Source of the DNA: Amycolatopsis sp. WAC 01376
Lineage (GTDB): Bacteria > Actinomycetota > Actinomycetes > Mycobacteriales > Pseudonocardiaceae
NCBI RefSeq assembly: GCF_003947415.1
Contig: NZ_QHKL01000003.1
Span: forward strand, 1-64,000
Direction of reading: 5' to 3'
DNA: 64,000 nt
Under the pieces are notes generated by a model. The model had not been told where the DNA came from. It did no database searches and worked only from the letters and a program-made list of their open reading frames with translations. Shown in pieces: positions 18,063-26,700 of the stretch. Position 1 is the stretch's first letter; each line of letters begins with the position of its first letter. The translations under genes were made by a program, and so were the position numbers.

Positions 18063-19048
18063 CCGTCATGGCTGAGCAGACACTCACCGCACCCAAGAGC
18101 AACAAGACGATCACGGCCCTTCGCCGGTTCGCGATCTCGATCACCGTCTTCAACATCATCGGCTACACCGTGCTCGGATTCGAGCAGCCCTACACCTATC
18201 CGTTCATCGCGCTGGCGACGGCGTACACCACGGAAATCCTGCTGGAGATCATCGGGGCGCGGGCACAGGGCCGTCCGGTCCGCTTCCGCGGCAACGGGTT
18301 CAAGGGGCTGGTGGAGTTCCTCTTCCCGGCGCATATCACGGGTCTCGCGCTGAACATGCTGACCTACGTCAACGACCAGGTGCTGGTCATGATCTTCGGC
18401 GTCGTGGTCGCCGTCGGCGCCAAGTGGGTCCTCCAGGCCCCGGTGCGCGGCCGGCTCCGTCACTACATGAACCCGTCGAACTTCGGCATCACGATCATCC
18501 TGCTGGTGTTCCCGTGGGCGAGCATCGCGCCGCCGTATCACTTCACCGAGCAGGTCGACTCGTGGGTCGGCTGGCTGATCGTCGGCATCATCATCGTGTC
18601 GGGCACGGTGCTCAACGCGATGCTGACCCAGCGCATGTGGCTGATCGGCGCCTGGCTGATCACCTTCGCGCTGCAGGCGATCATCCGTGGCCTGCTGTTC
18701 GACACCGCGATTCCCGGCGCGCTCGGGATGATGACCGGGGTGGCGTTCGTGCTCTACACGAACTACATGGTCACCGACCCCGGCACGACACCGTCGAAGC
18801 CCGCGTCGCAGATCCTGTTCGGTTCGGGCGTGGCGATCGCCTACGGGTTCTTCATGGTGGTCCACGTGGCGTACGGCCTGTTCCTCGCCACCGCGCTGGT
18901 CTGCCTCATCCGCGGCGCGTTCCTGTGGGGCCTGCACTTCTCCAAGAAGGCCACCGAAAAGTGGGAGGCCGACCAGGCGAAGTCGGCCGACGTCACGAGC
19001 CTGCCGAAGCCGGCCGAGAAGCCGGAAACCGGGGCCGTGGCGGCATGA
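18059..19048 (+). CDS. Enediyne biosynthesis protein E5 (UnbU-like membrane protein)
   Basis: The 329-residue protein has about eight to ten membrane segments and loosely resembles RnfD/NqrB flavin-bearing membrane subunits, the group known as UnbU in enediyne clusters. Landmarks are HYMNPSNFGITIILLVFPW and FVLYTNYMVTDPGTTPSKP; the latter resembles the flavin-attachment region of NqrB/RnfD. A membrane electron-transfer role for the enediyne core is a reasonable inference but unproven. GTG 18059 overlaps the E4 stop; ATG 18068 is an alternative. The C-terminal 40 residues are soluble and charged. Confidence 0.9.
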   Translation: MTVMAEQTLTAPKSNKTITALRRFAISITVFNIIGYTVLGFEQPYTYPFIALATAYTTEILLEIIGARAQGRPVRFRGNGFKGLVEFLFPAHITGLALNMLTYVNDQVLVMIFGVVVAVGAKWVLQAPVRGRLRHYMNPSNFGITIILLVFPWASIAPPYHFTEQVDSWVGWLIVGIIIVSGTVLNAMLTQRMWLIGAWLITFALQAIIRGLLFDTAIPGALGMMTGVAFVLYTNYMVTDPGTTPSKPASQILFGSGVAIAYGFFMVVHVAYGLFLATALVCLIRGAFLWGLHFSKKATEKWEADQAKSADVTSLPKPAEKPETGAVAA

Positions 19049-20397
19049 CCCACGAGGCGGAACTCAGCCGGGCGGCGCGTCTCGCGCCGCCCGGCCCGCC
19101 GCGCCGGGCGACCTTCGGTCTGCTGAAGAAGCTCTTCACCGACCGGCTGGCGCTCATGTCGGATTCGGCGGAGGCGCACGGGGACGTCGTCCGGATCGCG
19201 ATCGGGCCCAAGACGATGTACCTGGTGAACCACCCCGAACTGGCGAAACACGTGCTCGCGGACAACGCGGCCAACTACCACAAGGGAATCGGCCTCCAGG
19301 AGGCGCGGCGGGCGCTCGGCGACGGGCTGCTCACCAGCGACGGCGACGTCTGGAAGAAACAGCGCCGGACCATCCAGCCGGTGTTCCAGCCCAAGCGGAT
19401 CGCGCGGCAGGCCTCTGTCGTCGCGAACGAGGTCGAAGGCCTCGTGAAACGCTTGCGGGACACCGAGGGGCCGGTGGAGATCCTGCACGAGATGACCGGG
19501 CTGACGCTCGCCGTGCTCGGCAAGACCCTGCTCGATTCCGACCTCGGCGGCTTCACGTCGCTGGGGCATTCGTTCGAGGCCGTGCAGGACCAGGCGATGT
19601 TCGAAGCGGTGACGCTGAGCATGGTCCCGCAGTGGGCCCCGCTGAAGAAACAGTTGCGGTTCCGGGAATCCCGGGACGACCTCCGCCGGATCGCCGAGGA
19701 ACTCGTCGAGCAGCGGCTGGCGAACCCGGTCGAGGGTGGCGAGGACGTGTTGTCCCGCCTCATCGCGACCGACGGGACCCACGAGCAGATGCGGGACGAG
19801 CTCATCACCCTGCTGCTCGCCGGGCACGAGACGACGGCGAGCACCCTGGGCTGGGCGTTCCACCTGCTCGACGAACATCCCGGCGTCGCGGCGAAACTGC
19901 GTGCCGAGGCCGACGCGGTGCTGGGCGACCAGCTGCCGACGCACGACGATCTGCACCGGTTGCCGTACACGGCCAGGGTCGTCGAAGAGGTCATGCGGCT
20001 GTACCCGCCGGTGTGGCTGCTGCCGAGGGTGGCGCAGGCCGACGACGAGATCGGCGGCTACCACATCCCGGCCGGAGCCGACGTCGTCGTCGTGCCCTTC
20101 ACCCTGCACCGGCATCCGGCGTTCTGGCCGGAGCCGGAGAAATTCGATCCGGACCGGTTCGATCCGGACCGGCCGAGCGGGCGGCCCCGGTACGCCTACA
20201 TCCCGTTCGGCGCGGGGCCGCGGTTCTGCATCGGCAACAGCCTCGGCGTGATGGAGGCCGTTTTCGTGCTGACGATGGTCCTGCGCGACCTCGAACTCAG
20301 GAAGGTCCCAGGCTACGACGTGGTCCCCGAAGCGATGTTGTCGCTGCGGGTGCGCGGCGGGCTGCCGATGACGGTGCACACCAGGAACAGGAGGTAG
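19045..20397 (+). CDS. Cytochrome P450 of the enediyne operon
   Basis: The 450-residue P450 is complete. It has the I-helix AGHETTAST (Thr263 region), the ExxR motif VVEEVMRLYPPVW, and the haem loop FGAGPRFCIGNSLG with Cys395 as the iron ligand. The P450 of E7 type is a frequent neighbour of the enediyne cassette and oxidises the nascent core. The substrate here cannot be read. It starts on the ATG that overlaps the E5 stop. The small gene that follows is 5 nt away. A redox partner is not encoded nearby, apart from the flavin reductase at 29989-30561. Confidence 0.93.
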   Translation: MTHEAELSRAARLAPPGPPRRATFGLLKKLFTDRLALMSDSAEAHGDVVRIAIGPKTMYLVNHPELAKHVLADNAANYHKGIGLQEARRALGDGLLTSDGDVWKKQRRTIQPVFQPKRIARQASVVANEVEGLVKRLRDTEGPVEILHEMTGLTLAVLGKTLLDSDLGGFTSLGHSFEAVQDQAMFEAVTLSMVPQWAPLKKQLRFRESRDDLRRIAEELVEQRLANPVEGGEDVLSRLIATDGTHEQMRDELITLLLAGHETTASTLGWAFHLLDEHPGVAAKLRAEADAVLGDQLPTHDDLHRLPYTARVVEEVMRLYPPVWLLPRVAQADDEIGGYHIPAGADVVVVPFTLHRHPAFWPEPEKFDPDRFDPDRPSGRPRYAYIPFGAGPRFCIGNSLGVMEAVFVLTMVLRDLELRKVPGYDVVPEAMLSLRVRGGLPMTVHTRNRR

Positions 20398-20402
20398 GTT
20401 CC

Positions 20403-20960
20403 GTGGATTCGGACGAACAGGTCAAGGTGTCCACTTTGGAGGCCTACGCGGACACGATCTTGCCGGGAGAGAAGCGGTTCCCCGGGGATCACGCGATCGC
20501 CGGCGCCTCGCCGGGGCCGGGCGCGGTCGTGGCCGGCGCGCTCGAACTGCTGCACACCGAGGCGACCGGGGTGACCGTCGGGCTGCCCTATCTGGCGCAG
20601 GCCCTCAACGATCACGCGAAGATCTACGCGAAGGAAAACGACCTCGAACTCGACGAGGGGTTGCCGTCGTTCGTCGCACTGTCCTTCGTGGACAGGACGG
20701 CGCTCGTACGGTCGCTGACCGCGCCGGGGCATCCGGAGAAGGACGGCTGGGTCAGTCTCGCCTTGTTCTGCAACATGTCCTTCGACAGCGCGGCGCACAA
20801 GCACACCGCCGAAGCGATCGCGGAGGGGCACCCCGGCCTGCTGGCCATGGGGTACACCGCGCCGGACGAAGACGGCCTGTGGCGGTTCCCGAAGTTCTCC
20901 TACCGTCGCGAACTGGCGCGACTCCACCCCGACACCACGCCTTCCGGGAGTCCCGCATGA
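20403..20960 (+). CDS. DUF5987-like enediyne-associated protein (E8 position)
   Basis: The 185-residue soluble protein resembles small helical subunits that accompany GMC oxidoreductases (VSTLEAYADTILPGEKRFPG, PLATYLAQ-like helices, and GYTAPDEDGLWRFPKFSYRR). It precedes the GMC gene with a 4-nt overlap, as in other enediyne clusters, where this position is called E8. It probably forms a complex with the oxidoreductase. A good AGGAGGT lies seven bases before the GTG at 20403. The family assignment rests on memory of the context and is tentative. Confidence 0.75.
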   Translation: MDSDEQVKVSTLEAYADTILPGEKRFPGDHAIAGASPGPGAVVAGALELLHTEATGVTVGLPYLAQALNDHAKIYAKENDLELDEGLPSFVALSFVDRTALVRSLTAPGHPEKDGWVSLALFCNMSFDSAAHKHTAEAIAEGHPGLLAMGYTAPDEDGLWRFPKFSYRRELARLHPDTTPSGSPA

Positions 20961-22609
20961 GCGCTTACGACAAGACCGACGTCGTCATCGTCGGCAGCGG
21001 GTTCGGTGGCTCCATCCCCGCCTACCACTTGGCCGCGGGCGGGGCGAAGGTCACCGTGCTGGAACGCGGGCCGTGGCTGGAGACGAAGGAGTTCGAGCAC
21101 GACTACCTGCTCGGTTCGTCCTACACCAGGGCCTTCGATTTCGTCGTCGGCGACGGGATGAGCGTGCTCGGCGGGAACTGCGTCGGCGGCGGCAGCGTGG
21201 TGTACTTCGCCGCGATGCCGCGTGCGCCGAAGTTCGTGTTCGAGCGCCACGGCAGTATCGGTCGGCGCATGTGGCCGTCGGTGCTGACTCGGGACACCCT
21301 GGAGCCTTGGTACGACCGGGTTTCGGATTCGCTTCCGGTGTCCACACAGGACTGGAACGACGTCTCGTACGCGGGCGGGCTGTGGGCCGCGTTGTGCGAC
21401 CATTCCGGCCGGACCGCGAACCCGGCGCCGGTCGCGGTGGACAACGACCGCTGTGTGAACTGCAACTTCATGATGGCGGGCTGCCGGTTCGACGCGAAAC
21501 GCTCGCTGCTGACCAACTACCTGCCCGCCGCGCTCGCGCACGGTGCGAAGATCCGGCCGCTGCACGAGGTCCAGCGCATCGAGCGGATCGACGACGGTGA
21601 CTACCGCGTGCACTTCAACGTCGTCGACGACACGGACTACCGGGCGCAGACCGGCAGCGGGACGATCGACGCGAAGGTCGTCATCATCGCCGCGGGCGCC
21701 GGGGCGACCCCGGTGATCCTGCAGCGTTCCGAGGCGGCGCTGGGCACCATGCCGCACGCGGTCGGCCGGTACTTCTCCGGCAACGGTGAGCGGCTCAACA
21801 CCGCGATCATCGACGAGGAGCGCGTCCGCGAGGTGCTCGGACTGTCCCGTGAGGACGGCAAGGTCTACGAGGCCAACCACATCGGCAAGGGCCCGACCGT
21901 GGCGAACTGGGACAAACTCGACGGTTCGCTGCCGGAGTACGAGCGGTACTCGCTGGAGCAGTTGTACTTCCCGCCGGGGCTCGGCACGATCCTCGCGCAG
22001 GTGCCCGACGGTGACGAGCCGCGGTGGTTCGGCGCGCAGAAGAAGGAGATCCTCAAGAAGTGGTCGTCGTGGCTGACCATCTTCCTGATGACCGAGGACG
22101 ACAACGAGGGCGTCTTCGGCGCGCCGCCGCCCACCGGCAACGCGTACCGCATCTCCCAGCAGATGCTCGGCCGCGGCCCGCTGAAGTACGACCCGACGCC
22201 GAACACCCTGCACGGCTGGTCGCTGGCCGACGCGGAGTGCAAGGAGATCCTCGAGAAGGACGGCCTGGCGAAGGTGTCGCCGTGGACCAACGACGTCGTC
22301 GGCGCGTACACCGTGCACCCGCTGGCGTCGTGCCGGATCGGTGACGACCCGGAGACCTCGGCGCTGCACCCGAACCACGAACTCCGCAACCATCCCGGGA
22401 TCTTCGTGACCGACAGCGCCTCCGTACCGGGCGCGCTGACGGTGAACCCGGCGATGACGATCGCGGCGCTGGCCGAACGTTCGGTACCGGGCATCGTGCG
22501 GGCGTTGCAGGCTCGCGGTGTCGACGTTACGTACGGCGCGCCGGCGCCGGACGGCTCGATCACCGGACGGCGGGCGGTCAGCAAGCTGTCGCTGGTCGCC
22601 GGGAGCTGA
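20957..22609 (+). CDS. GMC/cholesterol-oxidase-type FAD oxidoreductase (E9 position)
   Basis: The 550-residue flavoenzyme begins with the FAD-binding DVVIVGSGFGGSIPAYHLA (residues 7-25). It has the cholesterol-oxidase-like signature GNCVGGGSVVYFAAMP and a cysteine group CVNCNFMMAGC near residue 170. It closes with VTDSASVPGALTVNPAMTI and AYTVHPLASCRIG, which carries the active-site His. It should oxidise an alcohol on the polyketide core or a related intermediate. Context places it as the E9 oxidoreductase. It overlaps the E8-like gene and is followed after 2 nt by the AhpD-like gene. Confidence 0.9.
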   Translation: MSAYDKTDVVIVGSGFGGSIPAYHLAAGGAKVTVLERGPWLETKEFEHDYLLGSSYTRAFDFVVGDGMSVLGGNCVGGGSVVYFAAMPRAPKFVFERHGSIGRRMWPSVLTRDTLEPWYDRVSDSLPVSTQDWNDVSYAGGLWAALCDHSGRTANPAPVAVDNDRCVNCNFMMAGCRFDAKRSLLTNYLPAALAHGAKIRPLHEVQRIERIDDGDYRVHFNVVDDTDYRAQTGSGTIDAKVVIIAAGAGATPVILQRSEAALGTMPHAVGRYFSGNGERLNTAIIDEERVREVLGLSREDGKVYEANHIGKGPTVANWDKLDGSLPEYERYSLEQLYFPPGLGTILAQVPDGDEPRWFGAQKKEILKKWSSWLTIFLMTEDDNEGVFGAPPPTGNAYRISQQMLGRGPLKYDPTPNTLHGWSLADAECKEILEKDGLAKVSPWTNDVVGAYTVHPLASCRIGDDPETSALHPNHELRNHPGIFVTDSASVPGALTVNPAMTIAALAERSVPGIVRALQARGVDVTYGAPAPDGSITGRRAVSKLSLVAGS

Positions 22610-22611
22610 AC

Positions 22612-23568
22612 ATGGCCCCCGCACTGGTGAGACTCGCGCTGAGACGGGTGTTGCGCGAAGTCCGGTACGTCCGGCCGGTTCCGTACGGCCGGGCGACCGG
22701 GCTCGTGCGTGACGTCTACCGTCGGCTGGAACGCGAATTCGGCATGCTGGCCCCGCCGGTGGCACTGCATTCGCCGTCACCGACGGTGCTCGCGGCGAGT
22801 TGGGTGATGCTGCGGGAATCGCTGGTGGCGGCGGGGGTGACGAGCCGGGCGGACCGGGAGGTCGTCGCGACATTGGTGTCGCGGGCGAACTCGTGCCCGT
22901 ACTGTGTCGAGGTCCATGGGATGACGCTGGATTCGCTCGGGCGCTCCTCGGAGGCTTCGGCGACCGCGGAAGGGCGTCCCGTCGCGGATCCGTTCGCCGG
23001 GGCGTTGTCCGTGGCGGCCAGGGCGGAGCTGACCGCGGTCGCCTTCACGTTCCACTACCTGAACCGGGTGGTGAGCGTGTTCCTCGGGCCGTCGCCGCTG
23101 CCGCCGAACGTGCCGGATTCGGCACGTTCGAAGGCGAAGGCTGTCCTCGGGCGGCTCCTTCGCCCGGCGTCGGCGGCCCTGCCCGGTGAGTCGCTGGACT
23201 TGCTTCCGGCAGGGTCGAGGGATTTCTCCTGGGCCGCGGGGAATCCGATCATGGAGGACGCCTTCTCCCGTGCCGCGTCGGCTTTCGCCTCGCTGGCGGT
23301 GCCTTCGGCCGTACGGGACGTGGTGGCGCGCGAACTGTCCACATGGGACGGTTCCGCGCCCGGACTGAGCCGTTCGTGGGTGGACGCCTTCGACGATCCG
23401 GCGGTCCGGCTGGCCTTGGTGGTGGCGAAGGCGCCTTATCAGGTCGACGACGCTTTGGTGACCGCCGCGGGCCTTGGCGATCGAGAGCTGGTCGAGCTCG
23501 TGGGGTGGACGAGTTTCGCCGCGGCCGCCCACCGCGTCTCGCTATCGGGCTCGCCTTCAACAACATGA
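22612..23568 (+). CDS. AhpD-like carboxymuconolactone decarboxylase family protein
   Basis: The 318-residue all-helical protein carries the redox/proton-relay motif SCPYCVEVHG (Cys95, Cys98, His102) typical of the AhpD side of the CMD family. It is about twice the length of a single CMD domain, so the second half may be a diverged repeat. A role in thiol-dependent peroxide removal, or as a redox partner in core oxidation, is possible; nothing in the sequence decides. It is the last gene before a 142-nt gap leading to the PKS. A shorter protein of the same superfamily is encoded at 36573-37118. Confidence 0.82.
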   Translation: MAPALVRLALRRVLREVRYVRPVPYGRATGLVRDVYRRLEREFGMLAPPVALHSPSPTVLAASWVMLRESLVAAGVTSRADREVVATLVSRANSCPYCVEVHGMTLDSLGRSSEASATAEGRPVADPFAGALSVAARAELTAVAFTFHYLNRVVSVFLGPSPLPPNVPDSARSKAKAVLGRLLRPASAALPGESLDLLPAGSRDFSWAAGNPIMEDAFSRAASAFASLAVPSAVRDVVARELSTWDGSAPGLSRSWVDAFDDPAVRLALVVAKAPYQVDDALVTAAGLGDRELVELVGWTSFAAAAHRVSLSGSPSTT

Positions 23569-23710
23569 GAGAAGACTTCTCGCCCTGCTCCGGTTCATGC
23601 TTGACCGGACTGCAGGTGCGGACGGCGCCCTCGTTCCCGGAACACCGGTTCTGGCGCCGAGACTCCGATTCCGTGACTTGAGTGGTTGAGAGCTAGGGGA
23701 GTGCGGTGGC

Positions 23711-26700
23711 ATGAGCGTTGAGCGGATTTCGATTGTCGGTATCGGTCTCCGATACCCGGACGCCGGTTCCCCGGAAGAACTGTGGGAGAACGTCCTCGCC
23801 GGCCGCCGGGCGTTCCGAAGGCTGCCCGACGAGCGGATGAACCGCGAGGACTACTACTCGCCCGACCCCAAGGCGCCGGACCGTTTCTACGCGCAGAAGG
23901 CCGCGGTCCTCCGGGACTACGAGTTCGACCGGATCAAGTACAAGGTCGCGGGCAGTACGTTCCGCTCGACCGACACCACGCACTGGCTCGCCCTCGACGT
24001 CGCCGCGCAGGCGCTGGCGGACGCGGGTTTCCCGGAGGGTGACGGCCTGCCGCGGCCCAACACCGGTGTGGTCATCGGCAACAGCCTGACCGGCGAGTTC
24101 TCGCGGGCCAACATCATGCGGCTGCGCTGGCCGTACGTGCGCCGGACCATCGCGGCCGCACTCGCCGAACGCGGCTGGGCCGAGGGCGACACCGCCGAAT
24201 TCCTCCACGATCTCGAGGTGCAGTACAAGGCGCCGTTCCCGGAGATCGACGAGGACTCCCTCGCGGGTGGGCTGGCGAACACGATCGCCGGCCGGGTCTG
24301 CAACTTCTTCGACTTCGGCGGCGGCGGTTTCACCGTGGACGGTGCCTGCTCGTCGTCGCTGCTCTCCGTGGTCACGGCGGCGAACGCGCTTTCGGAGGGT
24401 GACCTCGACGTCGCCGTCGCGGGTGGTGTCGACTTGTCGATCGACCCGTTCGAGGTGATCGGGTTCGCCAAGACCGGCGCGCTCGCGAAACGGGAGATGA
24501 AGGTCTACGACGCCGATTCCAACGGTTTCTGGCCTGGCGAGGGTTCCGGCATGCTCGTGCTGATGCGCGAGGACGACGCGATCGCGCAGGGCAAGCGGAT
24601 CTACGCCACCATCGGCGGCTGGGGTGTCTCCTCCGACGGCAAGGGCGGCATCACCCGCCCCGAGGCGTCGGGTCACCGCCTCGCGCTCAAACGGGCTTAT
24701 GAGAAGGCCGGCTACGGGGTCGAGACCGTTTCGTACTTCGAAGGGCACGGCACTGGGACCGCGCTGGGCGACGCCACCGAGATCGAGGCGCTGTCCACCG
24801 CCCGACGCGACGCCGACCCGCTCGCCGACCCCGCCGCGCTGAGCACGATCAAGGGCAACATCGGCCACACCAAGGCCGCGGCCGGGGTCGCCGGGCTGAT
24901 CAAGGCCACGCTGGCGGTCTACCACCAGGTCATCCCGCCCGCGACCGGCCACTTCGATCCGCACGAGTCGCTGGTCGGCGACTCCGCGCGGATGTACGTC
25001 CCGGCCGAGGCCGGGTTGTGGCCCTCGGACCACCCGGTCCGCGCGGGTGTCTCCGCGATGGGGTTCGGCGGCATCAACTCGCACGTCACCGTCACCGAAG
25101 CGCCGGGTGCGGCCCGGCGCAAGGAACTCGACGAGAAGACCCGGTCGCTGGTCGCCGGACGCCAGGACAGCGAACTGCTGCTCCTCGACGCCGACGACGC
25201 CGCGTCGCTGCGTGGCAAGGTGACCGGTCTGCTGGAGGTCGTCCCGAAGCTCTCGTTCGCGGAGCTCGCGGACCTGGCCGGCACGCTTTCCTCGGAGCTG
25301 TCGGGGAAATCGGTTCGCGCCGCGATCGTCGCGACCAACCCCGAGGAAGCCGAGCGCAAGCTGGCCAAGCTCCTCGACCTTCTCGGCGAGGGAGAGCCGG
25401 AAATCTTCTCCTCCCGCGAAGGCATCTTCGCCAGTGGGCGTTCGACGGAGCCGAAGATCGGCTTCCTGTTCCCCGGTCAGGGTTCCGGGCAGGGCACTGT
25501 CGGCGCGCTGCGCAAACGCTTCGGCCACGCCGACGACATCTACCGCGCCGCGGGTCTGTCCACCGGCGCGGACCAGGTCGCCACCGACGTCGCACAGCCG
25601 CGGATCGTCACCGGCTCGCTCGCCGGGCTCCGGGTGCTGAAGAGCCTCGGCATCGAAGCGCGGACGGTCGCGGGACACAGCCTCGGTGAACTGACCGCCC
25701 TGCACTGGGGCGGCGCGCTCACCGAACGCGAAGTCCTCCGGCTGGCCAAGATCCGCGGCAAGGTGATGGCGACCGCGAGCGACGGAAACGGTGCCATGGC
25801 GGGGATCGCCGCCACCCCGGGGGTCGCGGAGCGGCTCGCCGAGGGCGAAGAGGTGGTCATCGCGGGATACAACGCTCCCGAGCAGACCGTCCTTTCCGGA
25901 CCGGCGGACGCGATCGACCGGGTGGTCGCCCGTGCCCGCGCGGAAGGTGTCACCGCCACCCGCATCAACGTCTCGCACGCGTTCCACTCGCCCGCGGTAG
26001 TGCCGGCCGCCGAGGCGATGACCGGTGAGCTCGCCACGTTCGACTTCGCCAGGCTCGACCGGCCGGTCGTCTCCACGGTGACCGGCGACGTCCTGCACGC
26101 CGCCGAAGACCTGCGTGACCTGCTGCGCGATCAGGTGGTCCTGCCGGTCCGCTTCCGTGAGGCGGCCGCGAAGGTCGCCGAGCGCAGCGACCTGGTGATC
26201 GAGGTCGGCCCCGGCCGCGTGCTCACCGGGCTGTTCGGTGCGATCGCGCCCGGCACCCCGGCGCTCGCGATCGACACCGACAGCCCGACGCTGGCATCGG
26301 TGCTGAAGGTGGCCGGCGCTGCGTTCGCGTTCGGCGCCCCGCTGGAGACGTCGGCGCTCTTCGACGGCCGTGTCGTGCGGGCGCTGCCGGTGGACGGGAA
26401 GTTCTCGTTCCTCACCAGCCCGTGTGAGGCCGCGCCGTCCATCGACGCGGAACTGGCCCGCGACCGCGTCACCGACCCCACCGCCCCCGCCGCCGCCACG
26501 ACCGGAACGGCGTCGGAAAGCGGCAGCAGCACCCTCGAACTGCTGCGGAAACTCGCTTCCGAGCGGGTCGAACTGCCGCTCGAAGCGGTCACCGCCGACA
26601 CGCATCCGCTCGACGACCTGCACCTTTCGTCGATCACCGTCGGCCAGCTGGTCAACGACGTGACCCGCGCGCTCGGCCGTCCGGCGCTGGAGGGCATGCC